Of a stretch of DNA of 64,000 bases, positions 28,755 through 42,417 are shown in pieces. The notes under the pieces are model-generated. The model saw only the letters and a list, made by a program, of their open reading frames with translations, had not been told where the DNA came from and ran no database searches. The translations under genes and the position numbers were made by a program. This DNA comes from Stagnimonas sp. GTDB taxonomy: Bacteria; Pseudomonadota; Gammaproteobacteria; Nevskiales; Nevskiaceae. Each line of letters starts with the position of its first letter. Position 1 is the stretch's first letter. The stretch covers positions 34,222 to 98,221 of the forward strand of contig JAUYNO010000019.1 in assembly GCA_030696045.1 (NCBI GenBank). Direction: 5' to 3'.

Positions 28755-31157
28755 ATGTCCAGCCGCGTCCGCCCGAGTCATTCTTCCCGCTTCCGCCGCC
28801 ACCCTCTGTCGCTGGCTGTGGCCGCCCTGTTCAGCGCCGCGCCGGGCGGCGCGGTGCTAGCCCAGCAGGCGCCGACCAGCGACATCGTGCTCGACAACGT
28901 CACCGTCACCGCCACCCGGCGCAACTCGGGCGTGCAGGACACCCCGCTCAACATAACGGCGGTGACCGGGGCGGAAATCCAGCGCCAGGGCCTGACCGAC
29001 ATGTCCGACCTGGTGCAGCTGGTGCCCGGCATCTATTTCGAGGACACCGGCGGCCGTGACGGCAACCCCATCATCGCGCGCGGCCTGAATGTCGACCAAC
29101 TGGGGCCCAGCGGCAATGACAATGGTGGCTCGGTCGCTACCTACATCGGCGATATTCCGCTGTATCTCGACTTCAAACTGTTCGACATCAATCGTGTCGA
29201 GGTGCTGCTGGGCCCTCAGGGCACGCTCTACGGCGCTGGCAGCCTGGGCGGCGCCATCCGCTACATCCCCAACCGCCCCAACACCAGCAAGGCCGAGTTG
29301 GAAGTCCGCCAGGACACCTATGGCATCAACTACAGCAGCGGCGTCGGCAGCAAGACGGTGGCGGTTGGCAACCTGCCGCTGAGCGAGAACGCCGCGCTAC
29401 GCGCCTCGCTGGGCTACATCCACACCCCGGGCTACTCCGACGCCAATTACCTGGTGCGCGAGCCCGGCGTCTCCGACCCGGAGCCGGACTTCACCGATCC
29501 GCTGGCGGTCGCCAGCAACCTCCAGCGCAAGAAGGACAGCGACAGCGAGAACACCCTGTCCGGCAACCTCAGCGCCCTGTACCGCCTCAGCGAGCAGCTC
29601 GACGCCAACCTCAGCTATTTCTACCAGGACCAGTCGGTAGGCAACCGCTCCATCAACCAGAGCCAGTCCTTCGGCACGGGCCGCTACGAGAATGGCTTCC
29701 GTTTCCTGGAGCCGAATGACCGCCGCAACCAGCTGTTGAGCCTGGAAGTGAACTGGGATCTCGACTTCGCCAAGCTGACCTCGGCCACCGGCTTCTCGCG
29801 CTATACCGAACTCGGTCACCGCGACCAGACCGACCTGCTGCTCAGCTTCGAGTACGGCTACGAGGACTTTCCCGCCTTCGCCGCCTTCACCACCGAGACC
29901 GGCAAGGAAAAGCGCCTGAATCAGGAACTGCGGCTGGTCTCGGCCGGCGATGGTCCCTTCAGCTGGATCGTCGGCGGCTTCTTCAATCAGGCCGACAGCA
30001 CCTTCACCAGCAGCGAGTTCACGCCGGGCATCCCGGAATTCTTCGAAGTTGATCGTCCGGACAATCTCGAATACTTCCAGCTGACCGAGCAGATGTTCAC
30101 CGAGGTCGCCGGCTTCGGCGAGCTGGGCTACCAGATCACCCCACCCTGGCAGGTGACCGTCGGCGCGCGGGTGTTCAAGTTCAAGAACACCGCCGACAGC
30201 GGCTTCGCTCTGCCCCTGATCGACGGCTCCGCGCCCGACGAGGTGGCGGTGACACTGCAATCGAACGCCGCCAGCGACGACGACGCCATCTTCAAGTTCA
30301 ACACCTCCTACCAGTTCAACAAGGACCTGATGGGCTACCTGACCGTCAGCGAGGGCTATCGCCCCGGTGGCGTCAATTCGGTACCGCCCTGCCTGGAACC
30401 GCTACCGGACGGCCAGAACGTCTGCGCCCTGCCCAATGAGGTGTTGATCAAGCCGGACAAGGTGCTCAATCACGAAATCGGCTTCAAGACCAGCTGGCTG
30501 AAAAACCGCCTGTTCGTCAACGGCGCCGTCTACTACATCGACTGGAAGGACGTGCAGGTCGCCGGCACCACGGTCAATGGCAACATCCCGATCCTGGTCA
30601 ATGCCGCCAAGGCGCGCAGCGAGGGCGTGGAGCTACAGGTGGTCGGCCTGCTGAGCCGCAACTGGCGCATCAATGCCAACTACGCCTACGTCAATGCCGA
30701 GCTGACCGAGGACGCACCGGGCATCGTCCGTGGCGACGACGCTTTCAGCGGTGACCGCCTGCCGGGCTCGCCCAAGCATCAGGGCAGCCTGCTGATCGCC
30801 TACAACCACGCGCTGTTTGGCGCCTGGAGCGGCAGCGCGAACTACGGCGTGCGCGCGGTGAGTAACCGTTACAGCAAGGTGGGGCTGCGCAATTTCGGCG
30901 AAGCCCTGCCCGGCTATGTGGTGCATCGCGCCTCGCTGTCAGCCACCAACCGGCAGTTCACCGCCCGCCTGTATGCCGAAAATCTGTTCAACCGCTACGT
31001 CGAGACCAGCGTCCGCAACGACACCAGCTATATCCGGGCCATCGAGGGCGACGGTGACGCTGACAACGGCGATGGCTTCAAGCTGCGCAGCTATTACAAG
31101 AACGTGCTGGAGCCGCTGCGGGTGGGCCTGAGCTTCAGCTACGACTTCAAGCTCTAG
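28755..31157 (+). CDS. TonB-dependent outer-membrane receptor
   Basis: An 800-residue outer-membrane transporter. Residues about 1-37 form a signal peptide (basic start, SLAVAALFSAAPGGAVLAQ). The TonB box and plug follow (NVTVTATRR, PLNITAVTGAEIQRQGLTDMSDLVQLVPGI, VEVLLGPQGTLYGAGSLGGAIRYIPN), then the barrel with the closing LRVGLSFSYDFKL. The plug-to-barrel style resembles the large Xanthomonadales/sphingomonad receptor family for organic compounds rather than siderophores, but the ligand is unknown. ATG 28755 is preferred; an upstream in-frame start at 28701 would add 18 residues. Its TAG stop is the first three bases of the palindrome at 31155. Confidence 0.9.
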   Translation: MSSRVRPSHSSRFRRHPLSLAVAALFSAAPGGAVLAQQAPTSDIVLDNVTVTATRRNSGVQDTPLNITAVTGAEIQRQGLTDMSDLVQLVPGIYFEDTGGRDGNPIIARGLNVDQLGPSGNDNGGSVATYIGDIPLYLDFKLFDINRVEVLLGPQGTLYGAGSLGGAIRYIPNRPNTSKAELEVRQDTYGINYSSGVGSKTVAVGNLPLSENAALRASLGYIHTPGYSDANYLVREPGVSDPEPDFTDPLAVASNLQRKKDSDSENTLSGNLSALYRLSEQLDANLSYFYQDQSVGNRSINQSQSFGTGRYENGFRFLEPNDRRNQLLSLEVNWDLDFAKLTSATGFSRYTELGHRDQTDLLLSFEYGYEDFPAFAAFTTETGKEKRLNQELRLVSAGDGPFSWIVGGFFNQADSTFTSSEFTPGIPEFFEVDRPDNLEYFQLTEQMFTEVAGFGELGYQITPPWQVTVGARVFKFKNTADSGFALPLIDGSAPDEVAVTLQSNAASDDDAIFKFNTSYQFNKDLMGYLTVSEGYRPGGVNSVPPCLEPLPDGQNVCALPNEVLIKPDKVLNHEIGFKTSWLKNRLFVNGAVYYIDWKDVQVAGTTVNGNIPILVNAAKARSEGVELQVVGLLSRNWRINANYAYVNAELTEDAPGIVRGDDAFSGDRLPGSPKHQGSLLIAYNHALFGAWSGSANYGVRAVSNRYSKVGLRNFGEALPGYVVHRASLSATNRQFTARLYAENLFNRYVETSVRNDTSYIRAIEGDGDADNGDGFKLRSYYKNVLEPLRVGLSFSYDFKL

Positions 31158-31426
31158 GGCGTGTTCACCATTAAGTGGTCGCTGCGGCCGAAGGCTGTTT
31201 TGGCGCAGTGCAAGGAAGGGGGGCCGCGCGATGGTGGCTCGCATTGAAGGACTCGCTGACGCCGCAATGCGCCAAAACAGTCCGGCCCCGAAGGGTTGCT
31301 ATCCGAAATTGCGTCATGCGGCGTTGCCGGCCTAGCCAAGGCTGCAAGCCTTGGCGTCGTTCGGCGCCTTGCCTGACGCAATTTCGGATGGCAACGCAGC
31401 GACCATTTAATGGTGAACACGCCCTA
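31155..31426. repeat. Large three-arm palindromic element (element B)
   Basis: A 272-bp element fills the gap between the TonB receptor and TPR-sulfotransferase genes. Outer 31-base arms (31155-31185 and 31396-31426) are complementary with one mismatch. Inside are two side hairpins. The first has 13-bp arms CTGTTTTGGCGCA and its complement (31195-31207, 31268-31280). The second has 14-bp arms (31303-31316, 31374-31387) plus a 9-bp inner stem GCCAAGGCT/AGCCTTGGC (31335-31355). The fold would be a three-way junction. GTCGCTGCG (31178), GCGCAGTGC (31203) and GCAATGCGC (31264) match element A at 5346 in order and near-identical spacing. Confidence 0.88.
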
Positions 31427-31434
31427 AGGGAGGC

Positions 31435-33027
31435 ATGAGCGCGGAGGCCGAAAGCGCGCTGATCCGCGATCTCTGTCAACGCGCGGAGCAGGCGCTGGCG
31501 GCCGGCCATCTGGCGGCGGCCGAGCACGGCTGCCAGCGGCTGCTCGCGTTGGCACCGCGACATGCGGAAGCGCACTTCCTGCTCGGCGTACTGGCGCTGG
31601 AACGGCGACAGCTGGAAGCCGCGGTCGGCCGCCTGCGCCAGGCCATTGCCCTCGACGCCGGCCCGACCCGCTACTGGGTGCAGCTGGCGCGCGCGCTGTC
31701 ACTGGGCCGGCGCATCGCGGAAGCACTGCCGGCAGCCGAGCAGGCGCTGCGCCGCCGGCCCACCGATGCGTTCAGTCTCGACACCCTGGGTGTGATCCAC
31801 AGCCGCGCCAACTTGCACCAAGCCGCCGCCGATCTGTTCCGCGCTGCCGCAGCAAGGGAACCGGCCAACGCCGGTTACCAGTTCAACCTGGCCAGTGCCC
31901 TGAAATTCCTTGGCGACTTCGACGCCGCCGAAGCCGCCTACGAAGCCTGCCTGGCGGCGGATCCCGAGTTCTGGAAAGCCTATCCGCCGCTGTCACAGCT
32001 GCGCCGGCAGACACCGGAGCGCAATCACCGCGCGCTCTACCAGGCGCTGCTGCCGCGCGCACGGTCGGTTGACGCGCAGCTGCAACTGCGCCTGGCGCTG
32101 GCCAAGGAATGCGAGGATCTGGGCGAACCCCGCGAGGCGTACAAACAACTGGTCGCGGGCAAGTCGGCCAAGCGCCTCAGCCTTGACTACGACAGCGGCG
32201 AGGATGCCGCGCTGTTCGCCGACCTGCGGCGGCACTGCAAGCACCAGCGCCTGGCCGGCGCCGGCTGCGACAGCCGCGAGCCCATCTTCATCGTCGGCCT
32301 GCCGCGCACCGGGACGACTCTGGTGGAGCGCATCCTCTCCAGCCACTCAGAGGTGCATGCGGCCGGCGAGCTGCAGAACCTCGGGTTGACGCTGAAACGC
32401 GCGAGCGGCAGCCGCACCTCGCGCCTGCTCGACGCTGAAACCCTGGATGGCCTGCGCGGCGCCAGCGCCGCCGCCATCGGCGACGCCTACCTGGCCAGCA
32501 CCCGCCCGGGGACCGGCCATACCCCGCGCTTCGTCGACAAGATGCCGCTGAATTTCCTGTACGCAGGCTTCATAGCCCAGGCTCTGCCGCAGGCCAAGAT
32601 CATCTGCTTGCGCCGGCATCCGCTGGACAGTTGCCTGTCCAACTTCCGGCAGCTGTTCGCACTCCAGTTCTCCTACTACAACTATTCCTACGACCTGCTC
32701 GACACCGGCCGCTACTACCTGCTGTTCGACCAACTGATGCGGTTCTGGCAGGAGCAGTTCCCCGGCAGGATTCTGGAGCTGGGATACGAGGCCCTGGTTG
32801 CCGATCCGGAAGCGGAGACCCGCCGCCTGCTGGACTGGTGCGAGCTGCCCTGGGAGGACGCCTGCCTGCACTTCGAGCGCAATGCCGCGCCGGTCTCGAC
32901 CGCCAGCGCGGTGCAGGTGCGACAGCCGATCTACCACTCCTCGGTGAATCGTTGGAAACAACTGGAGGCGGAGCTACAGCCACTGCGCGAACTGCTGGTC
33001 GCCGGTGGTATCGAGCTGCCGGACTAG
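31435..33027 (+). CDS. TPR-repeat sulfotransferase family protein
   Basis: A 530-residue protein with N-terminal tetratricopeptide repeats (residues about 10-200, for example AEAHFLLGVLALERRQLEAAVGRLRQAIALDAG) and a C-terminal sulfotransferase domain. The PAPS 5'-phosphosulfate loop is PIFIVGLPRTGTTLVERIL and the 3'-phosphate site is KIICLRRHPLDSCLSNFRQ. The acceptor is unknown. ATG 31435 has AAGGGAGGC upstream, right after element B. Genes of this type recur beside TonB receptors in Xanthomonadales and sphingomonads, hinting at modification of an envelope or imported molecule (inference). It overlaps the convergent holin-like gene by four bases. Confidence 0.88.
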   Translation: MSAEAESALIRDLCQRAEQALAAGHLAAAEHGCQRLLALAPRHAEAHFLLGVLALERRQLEAAVGRLRQAIALDAGPTRYWVQLARALSLGRRIAEALPAAEQALRRRPTDAFSLDTLGVIHSRANLHQAAADLFRAAAAREPANAGYQFNLASALKFLGDFDAAEAAYEACLAADPEFWKAYPPLSQLRRQTPERNHRALYQALLPRARSVDAQLQLRLALAKECEDLGEPREAYKQLVAGKSAKRLSLDYDSGEDAALFADLRRHCKHQRLAGAGCDSREPIFIVGLPRTGTTLVERILSSHSEVHAAGELQNLGLTLKRASGSRTSRLLDAETLDGLRGASAAAIGDAYLASTRPGTGHTPRFVDKMPLNFLYAGFIAQALPQAKIICLRRHPLDSCLSNFRQLFALQFSYYNYSYDLLDTGRYYLLFDQLMRFWQEQFPGRILELGYEALVADPEAETRRLLDWCELPWEDACLHFERNAAPVSTASAVQVRQPIYHSSVNRWKQLEAELQPLRELLVAGGIELPD

Positions 33028-33377
33028 TCCTGCTTTTCGCGCAACAGGACGGCGTTGGCGATCCAGCTCAGGATGCCCAGCGCCAGCGCGCCCCAGAGCG
33101 CCGGCCAGAAACCTTCGACCTCGAAGCCGCGGATCAGGTAGGCGGCCAGGCCGAACATCGCCGCGTTCAGCACGAAGCTGAACAGGCCCAGGGTCAGGAT
33201 GGTGATCGGCAGCGACATCAGGCCCAGGATCGGTCGGATCAGGGTGTTGACCACCCCCAGCACCAGCGCGCCGATCAGGGCGGCGCCGAAGCCGGTGATG
33301 CTGACGCCGGGCACGAACATGGCGACCAACAGAAGGCAGGCGGCATTCACCAGCCAGGCCAGCAGCAGGTTCAGCAT
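33024..33377 (-). CDS. Small membrane protein of the phage holin superfamily IV / YvlD type
   Basis: A 117-residue protein with four predicted transmembrane helices (LLLAWLVNAACLLLVAMFV, FGAALIGALVLGVVNTLI, LPITILTLGLFSFVLNAAMFGLAAYLI, LWGALALGILSWIANAVLL) and the family motif NTLIRPILGLMSLPITILTLGLFSFVLNA. These are common chromosomal proteins of unknown role despite the holin name, and no phage genes lie nearby. Confidence 0.85.
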   Translation of the reverse strand: MLNLLLAWLVNAACLLLVAMFVPGVSITGFGAALIGALVLGVVNTLIRPILGLMSLPITILTLGLFSFVLNAAMFGLAAYLIRGFEVEGFWPALWGALALGILSWIANAVLLREKQD

Positions 33378-33423
33378 CGTCGGCTCCCGCCCACGCCGCG
33401 AGCTGCGGCGCAGGCAGCTTAGC

Positions 33424-39327
<5,904 letters not shown>

Positions 39328-39602
39328 TGCGAATCCCACTTGAAAAAACTTCGGGGCGGCGAAACCCTCGCCGCGGGGGCGCGGCAGCTTGGAGGCTTCG
39401 GGGGAATCCCGTCCCGGACAACTGTCAGGGTGCCGGGACTACGGGAGAGGCGTCAATTACGCTGCGGTGCAACATTCGATTATAGGAAGGTGAACACCGG
39501 CGTCAATCTGGACCGCGGATTCAGGTGAGAAGCCGCGTCACTGCAAGGCTTCCGGGCATTTCCGCCGCTTATGGTGACGATAACTTCCGCGACTGCGAAG
39601 GG
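39328..39602 (-). other. Leader and spacer upstream of gltB
   Basis: A 275-bp gap between dgt and gltB. Apart from the promoter at 39479-39506 it contains a long leader of about 145 bases with GC-rich inverted repeats (for example GGCGGCGAAACCCTCGCCGC near 39356), possibly regulatory. No small gene, riboswitch or terminator was recognised. Confidence 0.4.
39479..39506 (-). promoter_or_regulatory. Sigma70 promoter of gltBD
   Basis: On the minus strand TTGACG (39501-39506) and a perfect TATAAT (39479-39484) are 16 bp apart, the closest match to a consensus promoter seen in the window. It lies about 150 bp ahead of gltB. Confidence 0.75.
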
Positions 39603-40766
39603 TTAACGCAAACGCCGTGGATCGAACAGACGCTCCCACTCGTCGAGCGCATAGCGGTCAGTCATGCCGGCAATGTAGTCGGCGACGATGCGGGCCCGGC
39701 CGGCCTCGCCATCTTCCGCTTCGGCCCGCCGGGCCTGATCGTACTCCTGCGGTGGCAGCAGGCGGGGATCGTTCATGAAGGCCTCGAACAGCTCGCGCAG
39801 CAGGCGCTTGGCCTTCTGCATCACCCGGTAGACCTGCTGGTGGTTGTAGAGGTGCTCGCGCAGGAAGCGCTTGAGCACGCGGCTGGCCTCGGCGATCTCC
39901 TCGCCATAGCCGATCAGCGGCTGCGCCGCCGCACGCACGGCGTCGGGGCTGTCGTAGCCGGCGGCCTCCAGTCTTGCGCGGGAGGCCTGCAACAAGTCGT
40001 CCACCAGGGTGCCGATGATGCGACGCACGGTTTCGTGGCGCATCTGCTTGGGACTCAGCACCGGATAGCGGGCCAGGACCTCGTCGTGGTGGCGCGCGAA
40101 CAGGGGCACCTGCCGCAACTGCTCGGGCTTCAGCAGGCCGGCGCGGATACCGTCGTCGATGTCGTGGTTGTTGTAGGCGATCTCGTCGGCGAGGTTGGCG
40201 ACCTGGGCTTCCAGCGTCGGCTGGCCGCCGCTCAGGAAGCGCGCCGCGACCGGGCCGAGCTTCTCCGCGCGCGGACGCGAGCAGTGCTTGAGGATGCCCT
40301 CGCGGGTCTCGAAACTGAGGTTGAGTCCGAGGAACTCGGCGTACTTGTCCTCCAGCTCGTCGACCACGCGCAGGGACTGGGCATTGTGTTCGAAGCCTCC
40401 GAACGGCTTCATGCAGGCGTTGAGGGCGTCCTGGCCGGCGTGACCGAAGGGTGTATGGCCCAGATCGTGGGCGAGGCAGACCGCCTCGGCCAGGTCCTCG
40501 TTGAGGCGCAGGGTGCGGGCGATGGTGCGGGCGATCTGCCCGACCTCCAGGGTATGCGTCAGGCGGGTGCGGAACAGGTCACCCTCGTGGTTCACGAATA
40601 CCTGGGTCTTGTACTCCAGGCGCCGGAAGGCGGCGCTGTGGATGATGCGGTCGCGGTCGCGCTGGTACTCGCTGCGGCTGGTCGGCGGCGGCTCCGGATG
40701 CCGGCGACCGCGCGAATTCATCGGCGTCGCGGCATAGGGAGCGAGCACGCCGGCCGGTCCGTTCAT
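39603..40766 (-). CDS. Deoxyguanosinetriphosphate triphosphohydrolase-like protein
   Basis: A 387-residue HD-domain dNTPase (dgt-like) of the type 2 subfamily, which hydrolyses dNTPs to the nucleoside and triphosphate. The metal site is built from [17 protein letters not shown] and [21 protein letters not shown], with the downstream [16 protein letters not shown]. It overlaps the aroB stop by four bases and is the last gene of the pil-aro operon. Confidence 0.93.
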   Translation of the reverse strand: MNGPAGVLAPYAATPMNSRGRRHPEPPPTSRSEYQRDRDRIIHSAAFRRLEYKTQVFVNHEGDLFRTRLTHTLEVGQIARTIARTLRLNEDLAEAVCLAHDLGHTPFGHAGQDALNACMKPFGGFEHNAQSLRVVDELEDKYAEFLGLNLSFETREGILKHCSRPRAEKLGPVAARFLSGGQPTLEAQVANLADEIAYNNHDIDDGIRAGLLKPEQLRQVPLFARHHDEVLARYPVLSPKQMRHETVRRIIGTLVDDLLQASRARLEAAGYDSPDAVRAAAQPLIGYGEEIAEASRVLKRFLREHLYNHQQVYRVMQKAKRLLRELFEAFMNDPRLLPPQEYDQARRAEAEDGEAGRARIVADYIAGMTDRYALDEWERLFDPRRLR

Positions 40767-41857
40767 GGCTGACCGCAGTAGTGGCGCAACGTGGCCTCGA
40801 GCGCGGCATCGTCGAAATCAGCGGTCAGCACGGCCTCGCCCACGGCGCGCAGCAGCACCAGCCGCAGACGCCCGCCCGCGACCTTCTTGTCGCCCGCCAT
40901 CAGCCGGCGGAAGTCGGCCGGAGTCATCCCGGCCGGCGGCCGTACCGGCAGGCCGGCGCGGAGCAGCAGCCGCTCGCAACCTTGCGCCTGGTCGGCACCG
41001 ATCCAGCCCAGGCGCGCCGATAGGTCGGCGGCCATCGCCAGCCCCAGGCCAACCGCCTCGCCATGCAGCCAGGCGCCATAGCCGGTCCAGGTTTCCACGG
41101 CGTGGCCGAAGGTATGGCCCAGATTGAGCAGGGCGCGCGGACCGCCACTCACGGCCTCGCGCTCGTCGAGACCAACGATGCCGGCCTTCAGCGCGCAACA
41201 GCGCGCCACGACGGCGGCCGGGGTGTCGCCCTCCAGGCGCAGCAGGGCCTCCAGCGCGCCGGCTTCCAGTTCGGCGAAGAAGGTAGCGTCCCCCAGCATT
41301 CCGTACTTGATGACCTCGGCAGCACCGGCCGCCAGCTCGCGCGGCGGCAGGGTGCGCAGGGTGGCGAGGTCGGCAATCACCGCGCGCGGCTGGTGGAAGG
41401 CACCGATCAGGTTCTTGCCACGGGCGTGATTGACCCCGGTCTTGCCGCCGACGCTGGAGTCGACCATGGCCAGCAGGGTGGTCGGCACCTGCACGAAGTC
41501 GATGCCGCGCTGGTAGATCGCGGCGCAGAAGCCGGCGAGATCGCCGATCACACCACCGCCCAGAGCCAGCAGGACCGCGTCCCGGGCTAGCTTCTGCGCC
41601 AGCATCCAGTCCAGCACCCGCTCGGCGCTGGCCCAGGTCTTCGAGGCCTCGCCGGCCTCGACCACCATCACATCGTCGTCGGCCAGGCCGAGCAGCGGTC
41701 GCAGCGGCGGCAGATGCAGCGGTGCGACCTGGCTGTCGGTCAGCAGCTTCAGACGCCGGCCGCGGAGCGCGCTCCAGGTCTCGGGCTGCTGACTGATGCC
41801 CTGGCCCAGCTGAATCTCGTAGGCGCGCTCGCCCAGTGCCACGGTCAGGCGCCGCAT
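40763..41857 (-). CDS. aroB: 3-Dehydroquinate synthase
   Basis: Second step of the shikimate pathway. The 364 residues show [70 protein letters not shown] and [13 protein letters not shown] with NAD- and zinc-binding residues. ATG 41857 is chosen because a GGAG lies six bases upstream and the family starts there; ATG 41869 would overlap aroK. aroK lies one base away. Confidence 0.95.
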   Translation of the reverse strand: MRRLTVALGERAYEIQLGQGISQQPETWSALRGRRLKLLTDSQVAPLHLPPLRPLLGLADDDVMVVEAGEASKTWASAERVLDWMLAQKLARDAVLLALGGGVIGDLAGFCAAIYQRGIDFVQVPTTLLAMVDSSVGGKTGVNHARGKNLIGAFHQPRAVIADLATLRTLPPRELAAGAAEVIKYGMLGDATFFAELEAGALEALLRLEGDTPAAVVARCCALKAGIVGLDEREAVSGGPRALLNLGHTFGHAVETWTGYGAWLHGEAVGLGLAMAADLSARLGWIGADQAQGCERLLLRAGLPVRPPAGMTPADFRRLMAGDKKVAGGRLRLVLLRAVGEAVLTADFDDAALEATLRHYCGQP

Positions 41858-41858
41858 C

Positions 41859-42407
41859 TCAGGCTCCATGCCGGGCGGCGGCCGCCGGGCTGCCACGGCC
41901 GTTGAGGTAATCCTCGATCTCGCGTGCCAGCTGGCGCGCGTTCTTGCCGTCGGTCTCCAGCACCAGATCGGCGACTTCGCGGTACAGAGGATCGCGGTGC
42001 TGGAGCAGGCGCGCCAGCACCTCCTGCCGATCCGTGCCGTTCAGCAGCGGGCGGTTGTCGCTGCGTTCGGTGCGCGAAATCTGCTGTTCAAGGCTGGCGT
42101 GCAGGTAGACCACCGCGCCGCGCGCAGCCAGGTGGGCGCGGTTCTCCGGCAGCAGCACGGCACCGCCGCCGGTGGCCAGCACGATGCCGCTGCGCTGGGT
42201 GAGGTCGGCGATCACCGCCTGTTCGCGCCGGCGGAAACCCTCCTCTCCCTCCTTCTCGAAGATGAAGGAGATGTCGACGCCGGTGCGGAGTTCGACTTCG
42301 TGGTCGGAATCGACGAACTCCAGGCCACAGAGCTCAGCCAGCTTCTTGCCCACGGTGGTCTTTCCCGCCCCCATGGGGCCGACCAGGAAGATGCTCTGAC
42401 GACTCAC
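41859..42407 (-). CDS. aroK: Shikimate kinase
   Basis: Phosphorylates shikimate. The 182 residues begin SRQSIFLVGPMGAGKTTVGKKLAEL (P-loop), followed by EFVDSDHEVE, EGEEGFRRRE, VLATGGGAVL, the lid region RPLLNG and a C-terminal helix. The start is GTG 42407, with GGAG just upstream. It follows the Ig-like lipoprotein stop by 10 bp and is co-directional with it. Confidence 0.95.
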   Translation of the reverse strand: MSRQSIFLVGPMGAGKTTVGKKLAELCGLEFVDSDHEVELRTGVDISFIFEKEGEEGFRRREQAVIADLTQRSGIVLATGGGAVLLPENRAHLAARGAVVYLHASLEQQISRTERSDNRPLLNGTDRQEVLARLLQHRDPLYREVADLVLETDGKNARQLAREIEDYLNGRGSPAAAARHGA

Positions 42408-42417
42408 GGCTCCGTCA

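Noticed and set aside
31158..31434. Small genes inside element B
   Set aside because: Short open frames exist on both strands but follow the inverted arms, have no ribosome sites and no recognisable products.
33024..33377. Holin-like gene as a sign of a prophage
   Set aside because: No phage structural, lysis or integrase genes are nearby, and this holin superfamily is common on ordinary chromosomes.
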